A stretch of DNA of 64,000 nt from Umezawaea beigongshangensis (GCF_016464305.1 NZ_JAEIOJ010000008.1:111181-175180), one strand, 5' to 3'; shown: positions 8,805 through 17,641, numbered from the stretch's first letter. Program-made: numbers and translations. Notes: generated from the sequence alone by a model not told the origin.

Positions 8805-10508
8805 GTGAGAGCGCCGCCGTGCGCTCACGGGGCGGCGCTGCCGCTGGTGTGCGCGCTGCTCGCGCTGGCCGTGCTCGCACCGCTGCTGCGACCGGGGTTC
8901 GTCCTGGTCCACGACATGGTGTTCACGCCGCGCCAGCCGCTGCTGCCCGCGTCGTTCGGACTCGGCTCGGCGCTGCCCAGGGCGGTGCCGGTGGACGCTG
9001 TCGTGGGCCTGGCCTCGCTGGTCGTGCCGGGCGAGGTGGTGCAGCGGCTCGCGCTGGCCGGTGCGGTCTTCGGCGCGGCGCTCGGCGCGGGGCGACTGGT
9101 GCCCACGACGTCCACCGGCGTGCGGATCGCGGCGGCGACGGCCTACGCGTGGAACCCGCTGGTGGCGGAACGGCTGTTCCTCGGGCACTGGACGCTGCTG
9201 CTGGGGTGCGCGGCGCTGCCGTGGGTCGCCGCGGCGGCGCTGCGCGTGCGGCGGCAGGAGCGCGGGGCGCTCGCGGGCCTGGTGCTGGCGAGCCTGCCCG
9301 CGCTGCTGTCGGCTCCCGGTGGCCTGCTCGCGCTCGGTGTGGCCCTGGCGCTCGCCGGACGCCGCGCCGCGCCCGCGCTGCTGGCGCTGGCCGTCGCGCT
9401 GAACGCGCCCTGGTGGGTGCCGTCGCTGCTGCGCGCGGACCCCGCGCTGTCGGACCCGGCCGGGGTGGCCGCGTTCGCCGCGCGGGCCGAGAACTGGGGC
9501 GGGCCGGTGCTGAGCGTGCTGGGGCTGGGCGGGATCTGGAACGCCGACGTGGTGCCGGTCAGCCGCGCCAACCCGGCGCTGCCGGTGCTGACCGTCGCGC
9601 TGGTCGCCGCCGCGCTCGCCGGGCTGCGGGTGCTGGCGCGGCGCTGGGGACGCTCGCCGGTCGCCGGTCTCGCCGCGCTGGGCGCGACGGGCGTGCTGCT
9701 GGCCGTGCTCGCGGTGCTGCCCGGTGGCGCGGACCTGCTGCGCTGGGCGAGCGCGCACGTGCCGGGCGCCGGACTGCTGCGGGACGCGCAGAAGTGGGTG
9801 GCGTGGTGGGCGCTGCCGTTCGCGCTGGGATTCGCGCTGGCCGTGGAGACGGCGCGGGAGCGGGTGCGCGGGCGGGCGTCGGCCGCCGTCGCCGCCGCGG
9901 GCGCGCTGCTGCCGATCGCCCTGCTCCCGGACCTCGCGTGGGGAGGGTTCGGCCGTCTGGAACCGGTGCGTCCCCCGGCTGACTGGACGGCCGTGCACGC
10001 CGTGCTGGCACACGATCCGCGGCCCGGCGACGTGGCCGTGCTGCCGCTGTCGGCGTTCCGCCGCTTCGCCTGGAACGACGGGCGCACGCAGCTCGACCCG
10101 GCTCCGCGGTTCCTGCCGCGCACCACGATCACCGACGACTCGCTGCGGGTCGGCGGCGTCGTGGTCGGGGGCGAGGACGAGCGCGCGGCGCGGGTGGGCG
10201 CGCTGCTGCGGGAGGACGGCGACCTCACGGCGGCGGGCGTCGGCTGGGTGCTGGTCGAGCACGGCACTCCCGGTCCGCTGCCGCGGCGGACGCTCGCCCG
10301 GCTGGAGCGGGTGTTCGACGGGCCGTGGCTGACGCTCTACCGGGTGCCCGGAGCAGTGGGGGCTGGGCCGGGTGGTCCAGCGGCAGCACCCGTGGCGCTG
10401 TCCTGGGCGGCGGCGTGGGCGGTCATCTGCGCCGCGCTGTTGTGGCGCGGGTTACCCGTCGGTAGATTCGGTCTGCGCCCACGTCCTGGTACTGCGACGA
10501 AGGAGTGA
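8805..10508 (+). CDS. Conserved polytopic membrane protein of the aftD locus, possibly GT-C-like
   Basis: 567 aa from GTG 8805, chosen because GGGGGAA precedes it by about 6 nt and the sequence runs straight into helix 1. About 11 hydrophobic segments are followed by a soluble C-terminal part (about 400-520) and a last helix near 530-550. The early loop VLVHDMVFTPRQ and the segment DAQKWVAWWALP recall GT-C transferases and the DAQK/HK loop seen in AftD-type proteins, but no full catalytic signature is recognisable. It is similar in size to the transmembrane protein beside Rv0227c in M. tuberculosis (comparison from memory). It is followed at 4 bp by the DUF2613 gene, so they form one operon. 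Confidence 0.7.
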   Translation: MRAPPCAHGAALPLVCALLALAVLAPLLRPGFVLVHDMVFTPRQPLLPASFGLGSALPRAVPVDAVVGLASLVVPGEVVQRLALAGAVFGAALGAGRLVPTTSTGVRIAAATAYAWNPLVAERLFLGHWTLLLGCAALPWVAAAALRVRRQERGALAGLVLASLPALLSAPGGLLALGVALALAGRRAAPALLALAVALNAPWWVPSLLRADPALSDPAGVAAFAARAENWGGPVLSVLGLGGIWNADVVPVSRANPALPVLTVALVAAALAGLRVLARRWGRSPVAGLAALGATGVLLAVLAVLPGGADLLRWASAHVPGAGLLRDAQKWVAWWALPFALGFALAVETARERVRGRASAAVAAAGALLPIALLPDLAWGGFGRLEPVRPPADWTAVHAVLAHDPRPGDVAVLPLSAFRRFAWNDGRTQLDPAPRFLPRTTITDDSLRVGGVVVGGEDERAARVGALLREDGDLTAAGVGWVLVEHGTPGPLPRRTLARLERVFDGPWLTLYRVPGAVGAGPGGPAAAPVALSWAAAWAVICAALLWRGLPVGRFGLRPRPGTATKE

Positions 10509-10512
10509 TCCG

Positions 10513-10668
10513 GTGGCTGGTCCGGTAGCGGTGCTGATCGTCGTCCTGGCCGGGCTCGGCGTCGCGGGCGGTGTGGGCGCGGCGCTCGTCGGCGTCAACG
10601 ACCCCGACTCGTCGGTGCAGCTGGAGCAGCGGACGGAGCCCGAGGTCATCGACTACGGCACGCGGTGA
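10513..10668 (+). CDS. Small membrane protein, DUF2613 family
   Basis: 51 aa: one N-terminal transmembrane helix (about residues 4-28) and a short exported tail ending EVIDYGTR. This matches the plan of mycobacterial Rv0236A and DUF2613 proteins, which have one helix and a conserved tail ending in a Tyr-Gly motif and are encoded beside aftD. AAGGAG ends 7 nt before the GTG start. The start lies 4 bp after the upstream membrane protein's stop and the next start is 4 bp downstream, so translation is probably coupled. It may assist assembly of the arabinosyltransferase machinery; this is known only by association. Confidence 0.8.
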   Translation: MAGPVAVLIVVLAGLGVAGGVGAALVGVNDPDSSVQLEQRTEPEVIDYGTR

Positions 10669-10672
10669 TCGG

Positions 10673-11749
10673 ATGACGAGCGCGTCGGATCGCGCTCGCA
10701 CGGTCGTCGGCCTCTACGGCGATCCCGACGCGTCGTGGAGCATCCTGCTCGAAGCGCAGCTGACCTCACCGGTGGACGCGCCCGCCGTGCTGCGCCGGGT
10801 GACCGCCGCGACGGCCGAGCACCCGCACCTGGGCGTGCCACCGCCGGTGCTGCGTCCCGGCGCGGCGGCCTGGCCGGACGTGCGCGCCTCGTTCGCCGAC
10901 CTCCCCCACCGGCCCGGCGATCCGCTGCTGCGCCTCGCCACGACCGGCGACCGGTTGCTGATCGCGGCCCACCACGGCGCCGTCGACGGCCTCGGCCTGC
11001 TGGCGCTGCTCGGTCTCGCCCTCGGCGAGCCCGTGCGCAGCGAGGCCGCCGGGGTGCGGGACGCGACACCGGCGCGGTCCTTCGCGCTGTCGGCCGTGCG
11101 CCGCCTCGGCGAGGCCCTGTTCGCTCCCCCGGCGCGGATCGCGCCGCGCGACGGCCGCGGCGGTGGCGACGTGCTCGTGTCCCGGCGGCTCCCCCGCCGC
11201 GCGCTCGGCACGGCGCGGCTCGCGGTGGCCGCCGCCGCGACGACGCGGGATTGGAACGCCGAGCACGGCGCGCGCAGCCGCCGGGTCGTCGCGGGGATCG
11301 GCGCGGCCCGCCGGGGCGGCGCGCACCCGGTGCCGCGCCTGGACAGCACGTTCTTCCGGCTGCCGCTGGACGAGCACGCCGACGAGAGCGGGGTGCGGGC
11401 GCTGCTGGCCGCCGCCGCGCCGGAACCGGACTTCCCGCCGTCGTCGAGCCGGGTGGCCCGCGCGGGCATCCGCGCGCTGTCCGGCCGCCTCGGGTCGACG
11501 TTCCTGGTGTCGAACCTCGGCGTGGTGCACGCGGGCGGCTCGGTGCGCTCCCTCGCGTTCCACCCCGCGGCGACCGGCCGCTCCGGCGTCGCCTTCGGCG
11601 CGGTCACCACCGGCGGCACCACGACCGTGACGCTGCGGGCACGCCGCAGGGACTTCGGCGACGCCGCCGCGGCCGAGCTACTGGACCGGCTCGTGCGCTC
11701 GTGCGGCGCCTGCCCCGGCGCCGACGACGCGGCGGCGCGGCGCGGTTAG
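10673..11749 (+). CDS. Condensation-domain/acyltransferase-fold protein
   Basis: 358 aa from ATG 10673. AAHHGAVDGLG near 98-108 is the HHxxxDG motif of CoA-dependent acyltransferases, NRPS condensation domains, wax synthases and PapA proteins (His100, His101, Asp105). The C-terminal segment FLVSNLGVVHAGG resembles the conserved NLG strand that closes the channel in that fold. At 358 aa it is shorter than PapA (about 420) and stands alone with no adenylation or carrier domain nearby. A role in acylating an envelope glycolipid is plausible from the neighbours but not shown. The 3' end overlaps the convergent GT4 gene by 72 bp. Confidence 0.7.
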   Translation: MTSASDRARTVVGLYGDPDASWSILLEAQLTSPVDAPAVLRRVTAATAEHPHLGVPPPVLRPGAAAWPDVRASFADLPHRPGDPLLRLATTGDRLLIAAHHGAVDGLGLLALLGLALGEPVRSEAAGVRDATPARSFALSAVRRLGEALFAPPARIAPRDGRGGGDVLVSRRLPRRALGTARLAVAAAATTRDWNAEHGARSRRVVAGIGAARRGGAHPVPRLDSTFFRLPLDEHADESGVRALLAAAAPEPDFPPSSSRVARAGIRALSGRLGSTFLVSNLGVVHAGGSVRSLAFHPAATGRSGVAFGAVTTGGTTTVTLRARRRDFGDAAAAELLDRLVRSCGACPGADDAAARRG

Positions 11750-12856
11750 ACCGCCGACGCCGCGGACGAGGCGCTCGAACGCGGCGAGGCTGTCGTCCCA
11801 GCTGAACCCGGCGGCGCGCTCCCGCCCGGCCCGGCCCATCGCCAGGCGCAGCTCCCGGTCCCGCAGCAGGGTCTCGACGTGCGCGGTGAAGTCGTCGAGG
11901 TCCTCGGCGAGCAGCCCGGTGCGCCCCTCGACGATCGCCTCCGCGACCCCGCCCGCGGCGCGGTAGGCCACGGTCGGCACGCCGTGCGCGGCGGCCTCCG
12001 CGATCACGATGCCCCAGCCCTCCTTGACCGACGGGCACAGGTGCACCCAGGCGCGCGCCAGGATCTCGTGCTTGTCCTGCTCCGCCGTCCAGCCGTGCAC
12101 CGTCACCGCGTCGGCGACCCCGCGCTCCCGCGCGTGGCGCTCCAGCACCTCGCGCCACGGACCGCCGCCGACGATCTCCAGCCGCAACCCCGGCCAGCGC
12201 TCGCGCAGCCGCGCCACGACGTCGATCGCGTGCTCCAGCCGCTTGTGCGGCACCAGGCGGCTCACCGCGACCAGCAGCGGCTGCTCTCCCGGCACCGCGG
12301 CGACCGGCGGCACCGGGTCGAGCCCGTTGGGCACCACGACCGTGCGGGCGGGGTCCACGCCCAGCGCGGCCAGCTCCCGGCGCGTCACGCCGGACACCGC
12401 GACGTAGCGGCAGGTGCGGTAGACCACCGGGGCGAGGCGGGACTCCACCCACCAGCCGATCCTGCCGAGGACGGGCCCGAGGACGCTGCGCCACTGCTCG
12501 CGGTGCACGTGGTGCACCAGCACCAGGACCGGGCAGTGCGCGACGAGCCTGCTGAAGAACGGCATCCCGTTCTGCACGTCCACCACGACGTCGGCCCGCG
12601 CGCGGGCGATGGCCAGCAGCGCGAGGGGGTGGACGGTGAACCCGGTGCCCATGCGCCGGAAGTGCACCCCGGCCACCCAGTCCCCCGCCGGAGCCCGGTC
12701 GTGCGCCGCGCACAGGACGACCACCCGGTAGCCGCGCAGCGCGAGGTCCTCGGCGACGCGTTCGACGTACCGCTCGGAACCGCCGCCCTCCGGATGTCTG
12801 GTGTCGCGCCGGTTGACCAGCAGAACAGTGGGCCGGTCGTCACTGCGACGTGCCAT
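11678..12856 (-). CDS. Glycosyltransferase family 4 (GT-B fold)
   Basis: 392 aa cytoplasmic retaining GT-B enzyme. The N-terminal domain has a glycine loop HPEGGGSERYV (residues 21-31) that binds acceptor and donor. The C-terminal nucleotide-sugar domain has SRLVPHKRLEH (K205) and the EX7E motif EGWGIVIAE (E279 and E287). This family includes phosphatidylinositol mannosyltransferases and the mycobacterial Rv0225 product, whose gene is also divergent from a methyltransferase gene. The start is ATG 12856; the 86-bp region to the divergent methyltransferase is the shared promoter. The C-terminal 25 codons overlap the convergent condensation-fold gene. Confidence 0.88.
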   Translation of the reverse strand: MARRSDDRPTVLLVNRRDTRHPEGGGSERYVERVAEDLALRGYRVVVLCAAHDRAPAGDWVAGVHFRRMGTGFTVHPLALLAIARARADVVVDVQNGMPFFSRLVAHCPVLVLVHHVHREQWRSVLGPVLGRIGWWVESRLAPVVYRTCRYVAVSGVTRRELAALGVDPARTVVVPNGLDPVPPVAAVPGEQPLLVAVSRLVPHKRLEHAIDVVARLRERWPGLRLEIVGGGPWREVLERHARERGVADAVTVHGWTAEQDKHEILARAWVHLCPSVKEGWGIVIAEAAAHGVPTVAYRAAGGVAEAIVEGRTGLLAEDLDDFTAHVETLLRDRELRLAMGRAGRERAAGFSWDDSLAAFERLVRGVGGLTAPRRRVVGAGAGAARAHEPVQ

Positions 12857-12942
12857 CGGGAAATCTCCCTCACGGTAGTCGGCGGTGCTAGGTTACCGAC
12901 AGGTATCAGTCCTGGATGCTAGCGCAGGAATGGGGAACGGTC

Positions 12943-13701
12943 ATGACCGGAACCGATTCGGACCACCGTACAGACAATGGTCGCGGTGATACAATGGAGC
13001 GCTCGGTCCGTCTTTTCCGCGCATTTCTCCGGGAACAGCCCGACCCCGACCACTTCTACTCGACGCTGGCCGAGGACTCGGTGCGCCAACTCGCGCGGTT
13101 CACGCCCCTGAAAGGTGCCGTGCTGCTGGACGTGGGCGGCGGTCCTGGCTATTTCGCGCGCGCCTTCCGCGCGGCGGGCGCGCACTACGTCGGCCTCGAC
13201 CCGGACGTGGGCGAACTGTCGGCGCGGGGCGCTCCGGAGCCGGGGATGATCAGGGCCAGCGGCACGCGCCTGCCGGTGCGCACCGCGTCCGTCGACGTCT
13301 GCTACTCCTCCAACGTGCTGGAACACGTCGCCGAGCCCTGGACGATGCTCGCCGAGATGATCCGCGCGACCCGGCCGGGCGGAACCGTGTTCGTCTCCTT
13401 CACGCCGTGGTTCTCCCCCTGGGGCGGGCACGAGACGGCCCCGTGGCACTACCTGGGGGGCCACCGGGCACGCCGCCGCCACCTCGCGAGAACGGGGCGC
13501 GAGCCGAAGAACGCCTTCGGCACGACCCTGTTCCCGGTCCGCGTCGCCACCGCTCAGAAATGGGCCAGGAATTGCGCGGACGCCGAACTCGTCACGACGT
13601 TCCCCCGGTACCACCCGTGGTGGGCGAAGTGGGTCGTCCACGTTCCGGTGATCCGGGAGATCGCGTCGTGGAACCTCGTCCTCGTGCTCCGGAGGAGGTG
13701 A
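12943..13701 (+). CDS. SAM-dependent methyltransferase (Methyltransf_11 type)
   Basis: 252 aa from ATG 12943 (GGGGAA 7 nt upstream; an in-frame upstream start has no ribosome site). Motif I is LLDVGGGPGYF (D63), motif II acid is VGLDPD, and the post-I segment SVDVCYSSNVLEHV is typical of class I small-molecule or lipid methyltransferases. Its arrangement divergent from a GT4 gene and beside a DUF3068 gene parallels Rv0224c-Rv0225-Rv0227c in M. tuberculosis (from memory). A TAGGTT -10 box is at 12889-12894. The substrate, probably a glycolipid or polyprenyl intermediate, is inferred only from context. Confidence 0.82.
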   Translation: MTGTDSDHRTDNGRGDTMERSVRLFRAFLREQPDPDHFYSTLAEDSVRQLARFTPLKGAVLLDVGGGPGYFARAFRAAGAHYVGLDPDVGELSARGAPEPGMIRASGTRLPVRTASVDVCYSSNVLEHVAEPWTMLAEMIRATRPGGTVFVSFTPWFSPWGGHETAPWHYLGGHRARRRHLARTGREPKNAFGTTLFPVRVATAQKWARNCADAELVTTFPRYHPWWAKWVVHVPVIREIASWNLVLVLRRR

Positions 13702-13705
13702 TCGG

Positions 13706-14707
13706 TCAGCGCCCGCCGGCGGCGAGGTGATCGGGTGGAGAGTTTTCCCGGTCGCGCTTGCCCGCCCGCGCCGCGGTGATCAGCGCGAAGGTTCCGAACA
13801 GTGCCAGTACGACGCCCAGCGGAATCAGCGCGAGCGGACCGGCGGTGTGCAGCAGGAACAGTTTCCCGCGACTGTCCTCCGCCCGCGCGACCGAGTCGAC
13901 GATCGTCTCCTCGGTGAACGTCAGGGTGCCGTCGAGCACGGTCGTGCCCTCCGTGCCCTCCGGCCCGCGCAGGGTCTGCTTCTGCTGCTCCCGCCCCTTC
14001 ACGATGATCCCGCTGACCGGCTCGACCCACATCGTGCGGGTGTTCTGGTAGTAGCGGTCGGCCCGCACCGACGGCTCGTCGCTGCCCACCAGGTCGCCCG
14101 GCACCTCCTGCTCGCGGATCTTCGTCGTCGGGACGTCCTGCACGAAGCGGTAGACCTCCAGTCCGTTCACCACGTCCTCCGCCTCGAAGCGCGCGGTGGT
14201 CGCGGTGCGGAGCGTCGTGTCGAAGTACTCGTAGTCCCGGCGCTCGGTGCCGAAGGGGAACTTGTAGTGCAGCCCCCTCTGCTCCACGTCGCGGTCGGCC
14301 TGCGTCGGACCGGCCTCGCTCTCGGTCACGTAGGACTCCGAGCACCGCTCCACCGCGGCGTTGGTGCGCCGGTCCAGGCAGACCCGGTGCTCCAGCGCGG
14401 AGATCGTCGTCCCCCGCTGGTCGGTGACGAGCAGGCCCTGGTCCCACACCATCACGTCGCCGTCCTTCACCACGTCGGGGCGGGTCAGGTTGCTCTCCAC
14501 CTTCCGCGTCGCGGTCAGCTCCACGTTCCGCCGCAGCGTCATGTCCCCGGTGTAGAACACGGTCGCCGTGCCCCGCGCGACGGACTCGACCTTCTGCTCC
14601 AGCGGCACCACCGCCAGCGAGGGGTAGACGTAGAAGCGCAGGAGCAGCCCGAGCGCGAGGGCGAAGACGCCGACGCCGATCAGCACGAGCCCGACGACAC
14701 GTCGCAC
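13706..14707 (-). CDS. DUF3068 (PorA-like) membrane-anchored extracytoplasmic protein
   Basis: 333 aa. One N-terminal helix (about 3-23) and one C-terminal helix (about 290-315) bracket a large, probably periplasmic, beta-rich domain with AVVPLEQKVESVARGTATVF near its start and MWVEPVSGIIVKGREQQ near its end, as in DUF3068 proteins such as Rv0227c. The start GTG 14707 has GAGGAGG 4 nt upstream, whereas a much longer open frame upstream has no such support. It is convergent with the methyltransferase, 4 bp apart. Families of this type are restricted to actinobacteria with complex envelopes and map near arabinan genes; the molecular function is unknown. Confidence 0.85.
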   Translation of the reverse strand: MRRVVGLVLIGVGVFALALGLLLRFYVYPSLAVVPLEQKVESVARGTATVFYTGDMTLRRNVELTATRKVESNLTRPDVVKDGDVMVWDQGLLVTDQRGTTISALEHRVCLDRRTNAAVERCSESYVTESEAGPTQADRDVEQRGLHYKFPFGTERRDYEYFDTTLRTATTARFEAEDVVNGLEVYRFVQDVPTTKIREQEVPGDLVGSDEPSVRADRYYQNTRTMWVEPVSGIIVKGREQQKQTLRGPEGTEGTTVLDGTLTFTEETIVDSVARAEDSRGKLFLLHTAGPLALIPLGVVLALFGTFALITAARAGKRDRENSPPDHLAAGGR

Positions 14708-14976
14708 CGGTCCTCCTCGTTGCGAGACCCAGACGCCGAGTGAGATAGACGTCACAGTGGCACGTAACTTACCCAACAGTAACCTCAGCGCAAGACGGAC
14801 ATCGGAGTGACTCGGGTCATCTTGACCGGTGCTGAACGGGCGGTGCGTCCACCCGGTCCCGCGGACGCGCATCCGTTCAGCCGCACGGGAAGCGTCCGGC
14901 TGGCGACCGCCGCACCGCACCGACGACCAGACCTGCTCGACGACGACCGGCGACGGAGCCGGAGGAGACGAGACAC

Positions 14977-16035
14977 GTGGACGACTCGGAACTTCACCGC
15001 CTCGGAGCCGCGGCCCGATCGCGCCTGCTGCGCTCCGGCGGCACGAGCGCGGCGCACCTGCTCGACGTGACGCTGCGCGCGATCTCGCGCGAGCCGGAGG
15101 TGTTCGGCGACCTCGACGTCCCCGGCGCCCGCGAGGCGGCGGCGGAGGCGGACGGGCTGCTCGCCGCGAGCGACCGGCGTCCGCTGCTCGGCGTGCCCGT
15201 CGCGGTCGAGGAGGGCTGCGCCACCGCCGTGCCCGCGCTGCGCGCGGCGGGAGCGGTGGTGCTGGGCCGCACCCGCGCGGCGGACGCGGCACGGGTCGTC
15301 ACGAGCGGGTGCGCGTCGGCCGTCCTGGCGCGGAACGCGCTCGGCGCGCGGACGCCGGCCGCCGTCTCCGGCGTCGTGGGCTTCCAGCCGCACCTGCCGC
15401 GCGGCGGGCCGCGCACCGGGGTGATCGCCGCGCGCAGCGCCGACGTGGCGCTGGTGCTGGACGGTCTGGGCACGGGAGCGCTCGCCGTCCCGGACCGTCC
15501 ACTGAGGATCGGCGTGTCGCTGCGCGGACTCGCGCTGCACTCGCGCACCGGACCGGTGATGCGGCACGCGGTGGAGGACGTGGCCGCGCTGCTGTCGTTG
15601 CGGGGGCACGAGGTCCGCGACTCGGACGGACGACTCGCCGCGGGCGCGCGCGTCCTGCTCGCACCGCACCTGACCGCGTCGCCGCAGGAGCTCGCCTTGC
15701 TCGACCGGGTCGTCCCGGCGTCGCTGCGGGGCCTCTGCCGCCGGGTGGCCGCCGCGGAGCGCGACGTGGTCGGCGGGATGTTCGACGGGCTGGACGTGCT
15801 GGTGACACCGGGTCACACCGGAACCTCCCGCCGCGGCCCGCACCCGGCGAGCGCGCCGTTCGCTCCACTGTGGAGGGTCAGCGGCTATCCGGCCGTGTCG
15901 GTGCCGGCCGGTCGCGGTGGGAACGGGCACGCGCTGCCGGTGCAGCTCACCGCGTCCCCGGCGGCCGAGGCCGTCCTGCTCCCCCTGGCCGCGCTGATCG
16001 AGCAGGACGCGGTCCCTCCCCGAGCGCGGGGTTGA
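14977..16035 (+). CDS. Degenerate amidase-signature-fold protein lacking the catalytic triad
   Basis: 352 aa; typical amidases are 450-500. Recognisable segments are LLGVPVAVEEG (canonical GVPVAVKD), LRAAGAVVLGRT, TPAAVSGVVGFQP (canonical PAAFCGVVGLKP), the RSADVALVLDGL helix and a C-terminal SGYPAVSVPAG. The catalytic Lys is replaced by Glu (AVEE), and both Ser-rich loops, GGSSGG and the DTGGS nucleophile loop, are absent: the sequence passes directly from ASAVLARNALGA to RTPAAVSG. The frame is intact with uniform codon use, so it appears to be a retained non-enzyme or a family with a new role. GGAGGAGA lies 8 nt before GTG 14977. Confidence 0.7.
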   Translation: MDDSELHRLGAAARSRLLRSGGTSAAHLLDVTLRAISREPEVFGDLDVPGAREAAAEADGLLAASDRRPLLGVPVAVEEGCATAVPALRAAGAVVLGRTRAADAARVVTSGCASAVLARNALGARTPAAVSGVVGFQPHLPRGGPRTGVIAARSADVALVLDGLGTGALAVPDRPLRIGVSLRGLALHSRTGPVMRHAVEDVAALLSLRGHEVRDSDGRLAAGARVLLAPHLTASPQELALLDRVVPASLRGLCRRVAAAERDVVGGMFDGLDVLVTPGHTGTSRRGPHPASAPFAPLWRVSGYPAVSVPAGRGGNGHALPVQLTASPAAEAVLLPLAALIEQDAVPPRARG

Positions 16036-16087
16036 CCGCGCGCCTCTTGCGGGTACACCCGCGCCGACGAGGTGAGGAGGTCCGGTC

Positions 16088-16777
16088 GTGGGAGTGCGAG
16101 CTGGCGCGCTGGTGGTGTGCGCCCTGGTGGCCGCGGGCTGCACGGGTGACGGGGACGGGCACGTGGTGCGGGCCGATCGCGACGGCGTCGGCGCGGCCGT
16201 GCTGGAGCTGGCCGCGGGCGCGGACTCCGTGCGGGTGGAGGCGGCGGACCTCGGCGAGGACCTGTACCGGGTGCGCACCCCGGACGGGTCCGGGGTCGAG
16301 CCGTTCCTGCACGACGAGCAGGACGACGACGTGGTGCGACTGGGGCTGCGACCGGTGCGCGACCGCTCCGGGGCGGCCGACGTCACGATCTCCGTCAGCT
16401 CGGCCGTGACCTGGACGATCCGGTTGACCGGTGGCGCGAAGAGCAAGACCGTGGACGTGACGGCGACCCGGCTGACCGGTCTGGAGATCGGCGGCGGCAG
16501 CGACCGCGTCGAGGCGGCGCTCCCGCGCCCGGCCGGAACGCTGCCCGTGCGGCTCACCGGTGGCGCGAGCACGGTCGCGCTCCACCTGACGGGTGACGCG
16601 CCGGTGGAGGTGGAGCTGACCGGCGGAGCCGGTGGGGCCACCGTCGACGGCGTGGCGCGCTCCGGCATCGCGGGCGGAACCGTGCTGAGCCAGCCGGAGT
16701 GGGCGGGCGCGAGCGACCGCTACGCGGTGGAGGGCGTGGCGGGTCTCGGTTCCCTCGTGGTGGACAGACGTCCGTGA
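16088..16777 (+). CDS. Putative lipoprotein with repeated LTGG beta-strands
   Basis: 229 aa. The signal peptide ends in the lipobox VAAGC (Cys18), so the mature protein should be lipid-anchored outside the membrane. The C-terminal half contains recurring strand-turn units with LTGGA or LTGD (IRLTGGAKSK, VRLTGGASTV, HLTGDAP, ELTGGAGG), a pattern like the short beta-helix of DUF4097-type adhesin/LiaF-like domains. I do not recognise a specific family. GAGGAGG lies 7 nt upstream of GTG 16088. It lies 52 bp after the degenerate amidase gene and could share its transcript. Confidence 0.7.
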   Translation: MGVRAGALVVCALVAAGCTGDGDGHVVRADRDGVGAAVLELAAGADSVRVEAADLGEDLYRVRTPDGSGVEPFLHDEQDDDVVRLGLRPVRDRSGAADVTISVSSAVTWTIRLTGGAKSKTVDVTATRLTGLEIGGGSDRVEAALPRPAGTLPVRLTGGASTVALHLTGDAPVEVELTGGAGGATVDGVARSGIAGGTVLSQPEWAGASDRYAVEGVAGLGSLVVDRRP

Positions 16778-16940
16778 CGCGCCGGTCGCGCAGCCGGAAA
16801 TACTCCGCAATCTCTCGACGGGGGTGGAGAAGCGGGGCCGTGCTGGGTACACGAACTCCACGAGGACCGGTCGAGGTGGCGTCGGGGACGTGACATCGGT
16901 GTCGCTCACCCGACCGGTTCGTGGACCAGGAAGGACCACG

Positions 16941-17630
16941 ATGCGCACACGAGCTCTGCTCAACACCGCACTGGTGACGACCGCGGGCATCGCCCTGCTC
17001 GCCGGCTGCGGCACACCGTCGACCGGCGGAGAAGCGCAGGAGGCCAGCACGGTCGGAACGCTCACCTCCAGCTCTCCCACGACCACAGCCGCCCCGGCCA
17101 GCACGAGCGCGACCCCGCTCGCCGGCAGCGGGAACACCAGCAGCGAGAACACCGCCAGCGGAAACGCCGACAGCGGGAACACCGGCAGCACGGAGACGTC
17201 CGACACGAGCTGCAAGTCCTCCGAGCTGGCCGTCGCGCCGGGCCCGGACGGCGGAGGGGGCGGCATGCAGAAGTCGGACGCGACGCTGCAGTTCACCAAC
17301 ACCGGCTCCCGGACCTGCACGATGCAGGGCTTCCCCGGCGTGTCCTTCGTGACGGGCGACGACGGCCAGCAGGTCGGCCTGCCCGCCGCGCGCGAGGGCG
17401 GGGTGACCGAGGCCGTCACCCTCGCCCCCGGCGCGAGCACGACGGACTGGCTGCTCGTCACCAGTCCGGACCCGTACCCGGCCGAGACGTGCAAGCCGGT
17501 CGACGTGAAGGGCCTGCGGATCTACCCGCCGGGCGAGACCGCCGCGATGTTCCTGCCGCGCGAGGGCCGCACGTGCAGCGGCGACGTGGGCGGCCCGCTG
17601 CTCACCGTGAAGTCGGTGGGCGGCCGGTAG
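16941..17630 (+). CDS. DUF4232-domain lipoprotein
   Basis: 229 aa. The signal peptide ends LLAGC (Cys23). A Thr/Ser/Gly/Asn-rich linker (about 35-90) with repeated SGNT-like units follows, then a C-terminal domain starting CKSSELAV with four more Cys residues (SRTCTMQGFPGVSF, AETCKPV, GRTCSG), the DUF4232 pattern that likely forms two disulfides outside the membrane. AGGAAGG precedes ATG 16941. These proteins are common in actinomycetes, with no known biochemical role. It is followed by a perfect 17-bp-stem terminator. Confidence 0.85.
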   Translation: MRTRALLNTALVTTAGIALLAGCGTPSTGGEAQEASTVGTLTSSSPTTTAAPASTSATPLAGSGNTSSENTASGNADSGNTGSTETSDTSCKSSELAVAPGPDGGGGGMQKSDATLQFTNTGSRTCTMQGFPGVSFVTGDDGQQVGLPAAREGGVTEAVTLAPGASTTDWLLVTSPDPYPAETCKPVDVKGLRIYPPGETAAMFLPREGRTCSGDVGGPLLTVKSVGGR

Positions 17631-17641
17631 CCCGCACGTGG

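Noticed and set aside
10673..11749. NRPS condensation domain of a hidden secondary-metabolite cluster
   Set aside because: It stands alone without carrier or adenylation domains, and its neighbours are envelope genes.
14807..15070. Short plus-strand frame before the amidase-like gene
   Set aside because: It overlaps the true GTG start at 14977 out of frame and has no ribosome site or domain.
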